From NCBI GenBank assembly GCA_025358155.1, contig JANYKR010000039.1, positions 35,806-99,805 of the forward strand: a stretch of DNA of 64,000 bases, in the 5' to 3' direction. Of this stretch, positions 58,218 through 64,000 are shown piece after piece. A program made the translations under genes and the position numbers. The notes below the pieces were generated by a model. That model was not told where the DNA came from and did not search any database. It saw only the letters and a list, made by a program, of their open reading frames with translations. Positions within the stretch are counted from its first letter, which is position 1; each line of letters begins with the position of its first letter. Source of the DNA: Betaproteobacteria bacterium (GTDB lineage Bacteria > Pseudomonadota > Gammaproteobacteria > Burkholderiales > Burkholderiaceae_C).

Positions 58218-60047
58218 ATGAGCGACCCTACCGCAACCTTGCCCATGACTTCGCCCATGAACCCAGACACTGCAGCCCCCGCAACCGCCCCCACCTGGCC
58301 GGTGATGACCCTGGCCCAGGCCCATGCCGCGATGACGGCGCCTGGCCAGCCCTTCGAGATGGCCGAGGTGCTGGTTGACGGCCGTGCCATGCGGGTCTGG
58401 AAAAACGCCCCGCCCACGCTGCGGGACGTGTTTGTCAACAGCCGTGCCGCGTTTGGCGCGCAGACCTTTCTGGTCTACGAGGGTGAGCGCGCCAGCTTCG
58501 AGGCCTTTGCCCGCGCTACCCTGGCCTTTGCCGAGCAGCTGGCAGCGATGGGCGTGGTCAAGGGCGACCGGGTAGGGGTGGCGATGCGCAACCTGCCCGA
58601 GTGGCCGGTGGCCGTGCTGGCCACCTTGTTGCTGGGTGGCATCGCCACGCCGATCAATGCCTGGGGCACCGGACCGGAGCTGGCCTACTGCCTGATGGAT
58701 TCGGGTGCCAAGGTGGCGGTGCTGGACGGCGAGCGCTGGGACCGGCTGCAGCCGCTGCTGGCCACACTGCCCGCGCTGCAGCGGGTGGTGGTGGCGCGGC
58801 CCACGGCATCGGTGGGCAGCCCTGCCAGCGGCGCGAGCTTCAAAGCCTGCAGCTGGGATTCGCTGATCGGCCCCACGTCAGGCTGGGCCGACCTGCCCGA
58901 CCGCCCGCTGCCGGTGGTGGACTTGTTCCCCGACGACGACGCCACCCTGCTTTACACCTCGGGCACCACGGGTGCCGCCAAAGGCGCGCTGGGCACCCAC
59001 CGCTGCAGCGGCAACACCTTGATGGGCAGTGCGTTCTCGGTCGCGCGCAGCTTTGTGCGCCGGGGCGAGCCGCTGCCCGACCCGGCGGCCCGCACGGTGC
59101 AAAGGGCGCTGCTGCTGGCGATCCCGTTGTTCCACACCACCGGTTGCCAGGTGATCCTGTTCGGCGCGCTGCAGTCGGGTACCAAGCTGGTGTTGATGCA
59201 CCGCTGGGAACCCGAGGCCGCGATGGCGCTGATCCAGGCCGAACGGGTTACCTCCGCCGGCGGCGTGCCCACCATCGCCTGGCAATTGATCGAGCACCCG
59301 GCCCGCGCCAACTACGACTTGAGCAGCCTGGAGTCGGTGTCCTACGGCGGCGCGCCGGCCTCGGCTGCGCTGGTGCAGCGCATTGGTGAGGCCTTTCCAC
59401 TGGCCCAGCCCGGCACCGGCTGGGGCATGACCGAGACCTCAGGCACCTTCACCCACCACGGCGCCGAAGATTACCTGCACCGGCCCGACAGCGCCGGCCC
59501 GGCGATGCCGGTGGCCGAGATGAAGATTGCGGATGACGGTGGCCTCAGCCTGCCGCTGATCGGCAAGACCACCGAGGTGGGCGAGCTCTGGGTGCGCGGC
59601 CCCAACGTCGTCAAGCGCTACTGGAACAAGCCCGAGGAGACCGCGGCCACCTTTGTGGACGGCTGGCTGCGCACCGGTGATCTGGCGCGGCTGGACGACG
59701 AGGGCTTTTTGACCATCGTCGACCGCAAGAAGGACATGCTGATCCGCGGTGGCGAGAACATCTACTGCGCCGAGGTCGAGGCGGTGCTGTACCGGCACCC
59801 GGCGGTGATGGACGCCGGTGTGATCGGCCAGGCCCACGCCACGCTGGGTGAAGAACCCGTGGCGCTGGTCACGCTCAAGCCCGACATGAGCGCCACCGAG
59901 GCCGAGTTGCGGGCTTTTGTGCGCAGCCAGATCGCCGGCTTCAAGGTGCCGGTGCGCATCTTGATCCAGGCTGACCCGCTGCCGCGCAACCCCACCGGCA
60001 AGCTGATGAAAAAGACCCTCAAATTGCTGTTCGAGACGCTGGCCTGA
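58218..60047 (+). CDS. AMP-dependent synthetase/acyl-CoA ligase
   Basis: ATLLYTSGTTGAAKGALGTHR, GWGMTETSG, DGWLRTGDLARLDDEGFLTIVDRKKDMLIRGGENIYCAEVE. Confidence 0.96.
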   Translation: MSDPTATLPMTSPMNPDTAAPATAPTWPVMTLAQAHAAMTAPGQPFEMAEVLVDGRAMRVWKNAPPTLRDVFVNSRAAFGAQTFLVYEGERASFEAFARATLAFAEQLAAMGVVKGDRVGVAMRNLPEWPVAVLATLLLGGIATPINAWGTGPELAYCLMDSGAKVAVLDGERWDRLQPLLATLPALQRVVVARPTASVGSPASGASFKACSWDSLIGPTSGWADLPDRPLPVVDLFPDDDATLLYTSGTTGAAKGALGTHRCSGNTLMGSAFSVARSFVRRGEPLPDPAARTVQRALLLAIPLFHTTGCQVILFGALQSGTKLVLMHRWEPEAAMALIQAERVTSAGGVPTIAWQLIEHPARANYDLSSLESVSYGGAPASAALVQRIGEAFPLAQPGTGWGMTETSGTFTHHGAEDYLHRPDSAGPAMPVAEMKIADDGGLSLPLIGKTTEVGELWVRGPNVVKRYWNKPEETAATFVDGWLRTGDLARLDDEGFLTIVDRKKDMLIRGGENIYCAEVEAVLYRHPAVMDAGVIGQAHATLGEEPVALVTLKPDMSATEAELRAFVRSQIAGFKVPVRILIQADPLPRNPTGKLMKKTLKLLFETLA

Positions 60048-60118
60048 GCGGCCGCCGCGTCGACTTGCCGTACCTGATCGCTAACCCTATTTTGCTTTTT
60101 TACCCAGAGAGACCCCCC

Positions 60119-62209
60119 ATGAGCAACCCTGTCAGCATCCAAGTCTCGGGCCCGGTGGCCGTGCTCACGATGGACCGCCCGCCGGTCAACAGCCTGGGCT
60201 ACGACCTGCGCGCCGGCATTGCCGACGCACTCGACGCGGCCAATGCCAACCCGGCGGTGCAGATCATCGTGCTGACCGGCACCGCTCGGGCGTTTTCGGC
60301 CGGCGCCGATGTCACCGAGTTCGGCACGCCCAAGGGTGCCAAAGAGCCCAACCTGCGGGTGGTGATCGGCATGCTGGAGAACAACGCCAAGCCGATCGTC
60401 GGCGCCATCGCTGGGCAGTGCCTGGGCGGCGGGCTGGAGCTGGCGATGGGCTGCCACTTTCGGGTGGCTTTGGCCGATGCGCAGCTCGGCTTGCCTGAGG
60501 TCAAGATCGGCCTGCTGCCGGGCGCCGGTGGCACACAGCGTCTGCCGCGCCTGATCGGGTTGGAGGCTGCGCTGAACATGATCGTCAGCGGCGCGCCGGT
60601 GGCCGCCGCCAAGTTTGCCGGCACCGCCCTGGTAGACCGCATCATCGACGGCGACTTGGTGGCTGGCGCCGTGGCATTTGCCGAGGAGGTGCTGGAGAAG
60701 AAACTGCCGGCCCGGCGTGCCCGTGACCTCAAGGTCAAAGACCCGCAAGCCGAGGCCTTTTTGCAATTTGCCCGCAACACCGTGGGCGCGATGAGCAAAA
60801 ACTTCCCCGCGCCGCTGAAGTGCCTGGAGGCAGTGGCCGCGTCCTGCGGCAAGTCTTTCGATGAAGGCGTGCAGGTCGAGCGCGAGGGCTTCTTGTCGCT
60901 GATGGCGAGCCCGGAGTCGCGAGCGCTGCGCCATGTGTTTTCAGCAGAACGCGCTGCCGCCAAGATCCCCGGCTTGCCGGCGGACACCGTACTGCGCAAG
61001 ATCGCCAAGGTCGGCGTGATCGGTGCCGGCACCATGGGCGGCGGCATCACGATGAACTTTCTCAACGCCGGCATCCCGGTCGTGTTGCTGGAGACCCAGC
61101 AAGAGGCTTTGGACAAAGGCCTGGCGACGGTGCGCCGCAACTACGAAAACTCGATGAAAAAGGGCAAGTTGAAGCCCGAGCAGGTTGAGCAGCGCATGGG
61201 CTTGGTCACCGGCACGCTCAGCTACGAAGCCTTTGCCGATGCCGACCTGGTGATCGAGGCGGTGTTCGAGAACATGGATGTCAAGAAAACCGTGTTCGAG
61301 ACCTTGGACAAGGTCTGCAAGCCGGGCGCGATCCTGGCGTCCAACACCAGCTACCTCAACATCGACCAGATCGCCAGCTTCACCCAGCGCCCGTCCGACG
61401 TGCTGGGCCTGCACTTCTTCAGCCCGGCCAACGTGATGCGGCTGCTGGAGGTGGTGCGCGGTGCCAAGACCGCGCCCGACGTGCTGGCCACCAGCATGGC
61501 GGTGGCCAAGACCATCAAGAAGATCGCGATCGTCTCGGGCGTGTGCGACGGCTTCATCGGCAACCGCATGCTGGCGCGCTACGGCGCCGCAGCCCAGGGC
61601 CTGCTCAACGCCGGTGCGCTGCCGCAGCAGATCGACGGCGCGCTGCAAAAGTACGGCATGGCGATGGGCCCGTTCCGCATGGGCGACCTGGCCGGGCTGG
61701 ACATTGGTTGGGCCACCCGCAAGCGCAAGGCGGCCGAGGCCGGCGTGCCGCTCAAGCCCAGCGTGCCCGACCTGCTGTGCGAGGTGGGCCGGTTCGGCCA
61801 GAAGACCGGCGCCGGCTACTACCGCTACGAGGCCGGCAAGCGCGACCCGATCCCCGACGCGCTGACCGAAAAGCTGATTGCCGACTACCGCAGCGCCAAC
61901 GCAATCACGCCGCGCAAGATCAGCGACGACGAGGTGGTGGAGCGCTGCATCTTTGCGCTGGTCAACGAGGGCGCCCGCATCCTGGACGAGGGCATCGCTG
62001 CCCGCGCGTCGGACATCGACATCGCCTACTTGAACGGCTACGGCTTCCCGCTGCACCGGGGCGGGCCGATGCTCTACGCCGACATCGTCGGCCTGCCGAA
62101 TGTCGTGCGCGCGCTGCGCCGGTTTGCCGCCGAGCCGGGTGCCGATGCGTCCTGGCAGCCTGCGCCCTACCTGGTCAAGCTGGCCGACGACGGCAAGACA
62201 TTCAACTGA
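60119..62209 (+). CDS. Bifunctional enoyl-CoA hydratase / 3-hydroxyacyl-CoA dehydrogenase (FadB/FadJ-like)
   Basis: [96 protein letters not shown]. Confidence 0.96.
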   Translation: MSNPVSIQVSGPVAVLTMDRPPVNSLGYDLRAGIADALDAANANPAVQIIVLTGTARAFSAGADVTEFGTPKGAKEPNLRVVIGMLENNAKPIVGAIAGQCLGGGLELAMGCHFRVALADAQLGLPEVKIGLLPGAGGTQRLPRLIGLEAALNMIVSGAPVAAAKFAGTALVDRIIDGDLVAGAVAFAEEVLEKKLPARRARDLKVKDPQAEAFLQFARNTVGAMSKNFPAPLKCLEAVAASCGKSFDEGVQVEREGFLSLMASPESRALRHVFSAERAAAKIPGLPADTVLRKIAKVGVIGAGTMGGGITMNFLNAGIPVVLLETQQEALDKGLATVRRNYENSMKKGKLKPEQVEQRMGLVTGTLSYEAFADADLVIEAVFENMDVKKTVFETLDKVCKPGAILASNTSYLNIDQIASFTQRPSDVLGLHFFSPANVMRLLEVVRGAKTAPDVLATSMAVAKTIKKIAIVSGVCDGFIGNRMLARYGAAAQGLLNAGALPQQIDGALQKYGMAMGPFRMGDLAGLDIGWATRKRKAAEAGVPLKPSVPDLLCEVGRFGQKTGAGYYRYEAGKRDPIPDALTEKLIADYRSANAITPRKISDDEVVERCIFALVNEGARILDEGIAARASDIDIAYLNGYGFPLHRGGPMLYADIVGLPNVVRALRRFAAEPGADASWQPAPYLVKLADDGKTFN

Positions 62210-62225
62210 TCCCGAGGACACAAAA

Positions 62226-63404
62226 ATGATCGACGCAGTCATCGTCTCCACCGCCCGCACCGGCCTGGCCAAGAGCTGGAAGGGTGCTTTCAACATGACC
62301 TACGGCGCCACGTTGGGCGGCCACGCCGTGCAGCACGCCGTGGCCCGGGCCGGCATCGACCCGGCCGAGGTCGAGGACGTGATCATGGGCGGCACCTTTG
62401 GCGAGGGCACCACCGGCGGCAACATCGCCCGCGCCATCGCGCTGCGCGCCGGCCTGCCTGTCACCACCGGCGGCCTGACCATCAACCGCTTCTGCTCGTC
62501 GGGCCTGCAAAGCATTGCACTCGCCGCCCAGCGCATCATGACCGAGGGCTGTCCGGTGATGGTGGCCGGCGGCGTCGAGAGCATCAGCTGCGTGCAGAAC
62601 GAGGCGAACCGCCACATGCGGGTCGACCCCTGGCTGGCCGAGCACAAGCCCGAGCTGTACTGGAACATGCTGCAAACCGCCGAGCAGGTGATCAAGCGCT
62701 ACAACATCCCCAAGCTGGCGCAAGATGAATACGGCGTGCGCAGCCAACAGCGCGCTTTTGCGGCCCAGGCGGCCGGCAAGTTCAATGACGAGATTGCGCC
62801 GATGACGACCGTGATGGGCGTGGTGGACAAGGCCAGCGGCCGGCTCACCCGCAAGGAGGTCACGATCTCGACCGATGAGGGCATCCGCGGCGACACCACG
62901 CTGGAGGCGGTGAGCGCGCTGCGCTCGGCGCTGCCCGGCGGCATCGTCACGGCCGGCAACGCCAGCCAGTTCTCGGACGGTGCCTCAGCCTGCGTGCTGA
63001 TGAACGGAAAGCTGGCCGAGCAGCGCGGCATCCAGCCGCTGGGCATCTTCCGCGGCTTTGCCATCGCCGGCTGCGAGCCCGACGAGATGGGCATCGGCCC
63101 GGTTTTTGCCGTGCCGCGATTGCTTGAGCGCGCCGGCCTGAAGGTCAGCGACATCGGCCTGTGGGAGCTCAACGAGGCCTTTGCCTGCCAGGTGCTCTAC
63201 AGCCGCGACAAACTCGGCATCCCGGATGAGCTGCTCAACGTCAACGGCGGCGCGATTGCGGTCGGCCACCCGTATGGCGTCAGCGGCTCACGCCTGACCG
63301 GCCATGCGCTGATCGAAGGCAAGCGGCGCGGCGCCAAGTACGTGGTGGTGACCATGTGCATCGGCGGCGGGCAAGGCGCGGCGGGGTTGTTTGAGGTTTG
63401 CTGA
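62226..63404 (+). CDS. Acetyl-CoA acyltransferase (thiolase)
   Basis: [59 protein letters not shown]. Confidence 0.96.
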   Translation: MIDAVIVSTARTGLAKSWKGAFNMTYGATLGGHAVQHAVARAGIDPAEVEDVIMGGTFGEGTTGGNIARAIALRAGLPVTTGGLTINRFCSSGLQSIALAAQRIMTEGCPVMVAGGVESISCVQNEANRHMRVDPWLAEHKPELYWNMLQTAEQVIKRYNIPKLAQDEYGVRSQQRAFAAQAAGKFNDEIAPMTTVMGVVDKASGRLTRKEVTISTDEGIRGDTTLEAVSALRSALPGGIVTAGNASQFSDGASACVLMNGKLAEQRGIQPLGIFRGFAIAGCEPDEMGIGPVFAVPRLLERAGLKVSDIGLWELNEAFACQVLYSRDKLGIPDELLNVNGGAIAVGHPYGVSGSRLTGHALIEGKRRGAKYVVVTMCIGGGQGAAGLFEVC

Positions 63405-63450
63405 GTTGAGCCGCAGCGCGCCTGCCGTCCGGCTCGTCCGGCCCATGTGG

Positions 63451-63477
63451 GCTGAGCGGGCTGAGCGGGCTGAGCGG
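63451..63477 (+). repeat. 9-bp tandem repeat GCTGAGCGG x3
   Basis: gctgagcgg gctgagcgg gctgagcgg downstream of the thiolase gene. Confidence 0.9.
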
Positions 63478-63806
63478 TGGTGGCGCTGGCGGTCAAGCTG
63501 AGCGATGCAAAGCTGAAACCTTTCAGGTCCTCGCGGAGACGTTGGATGGGTTTCAGATGGGCACCTTGCGTGAGGGCTGCGAGGTTCGGCGGAGACAACC
63601 GTTCGAGTGGTTGCCGCACAAAACGCCGGAAGTGCGCTGTCGAGCCTTTGCTGCCGGCCAGTTCATCAGCATGCTGGCCGCAGAGTTGACATCGCCGAGC
63701 CCGTCTGGCGGACCCTCGGCCCGGCCGCTTGGGCGGCTGCTGTGCAGCGGCCGCTTTCGCCCAGGTCTGAATCGCTAAACAGAACGGGGCAGCCGCATCG
63801 GATGCC

Positions 63807-64000
63807 GTGTGGTCCCTGTGCTCGGGAAACGTCTACGTCAGGGAGTTCTGGAACTTGAACGCCAATTTCCCCAGCTACGGCATCAAGGATCTGACGATCA
63901 GCAGTTCAAGCGACGGCATCAATTACTTCGCACTGGCCGGCGCGCCCATCACGTTTGCGATGGGTGCCAGCAACGCCAGCGAGCTGGCCGAAATCTTTTC
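63807..64000 (+). CDS. Partial ORF (3' open), possible discoidin/secreted-protein-like fragment lacking an obvious start
   Basis: VWSLCSGNVYVREFWNLNANFPSYGIKDLTISSSSDGINYFALAGAPITFAMGASNASELAEIF; frame open from 63771 after a stop. Confidence 0.35.
   Translation, partial: MWSLCSGNVYVREFWNLNANFPSYGIKDLTISSSSDGINYFALAGAPITFAMGASNASELAEIF

Overview
High-GC bacterial chromosome segment, probably Burkholderiales-like judging from the Bug-family solute-binding proteins (inference only). No rRNA, tRNA, CRISPR array or intact transposase was recognised. From left to right it holds: (1) the end of a MoxR/DUF58/BatA-like/VWA membrane-stress type operon (3-5858); (2) a Fe(III) ABC importer of fbpABC type (5913-9406, minus strand); (3) an ebo metabolite-trafficking cluster (alkaline phosphatase/pyrophosphatase, EboA, TatD-like EboB, dehydroquinate-synthase-like EboD, EboE, UbiA-like EboC) that ends in a translationally coupled dicluster ferredoxin with an unusual Cys pattern (9860-16799); (4) a MAPEG protein and a cytochrome P450 flanking a strong palindrome, then a class II aldolase; (5) a large catabolic/uptake locus (about 19848-47784) with an HpcH/HpaI aldolase, bicupin, sugar ABC importer, LacI regulator, two Bug proteins, SDR, histidinol-dehydrogenase-like protein, GPH/MFS symporter, GH1 glycosidase, two paralogous TonB receptors, a MetE-like protein and five tandem-domain NTF2/SnoaL-like proteins in two subfamilies; (6) a dipeptide-type ABC transporter with two tandem paralogous binding proteins; (7) a fatty-acid/acyl-CoA beta-oxidation operon. 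The best candidate for an undescribed system is locus 5. LacI-type operator palindromes sit in both divergent promoter regions next to its TonB receptors, which suggests a single LacI regulon for an unknown glycoside or sugar-derived substrate, possibly processed by the NTF2-like enzymes. All product calls come from reading motifs in the translations; no searches were run.
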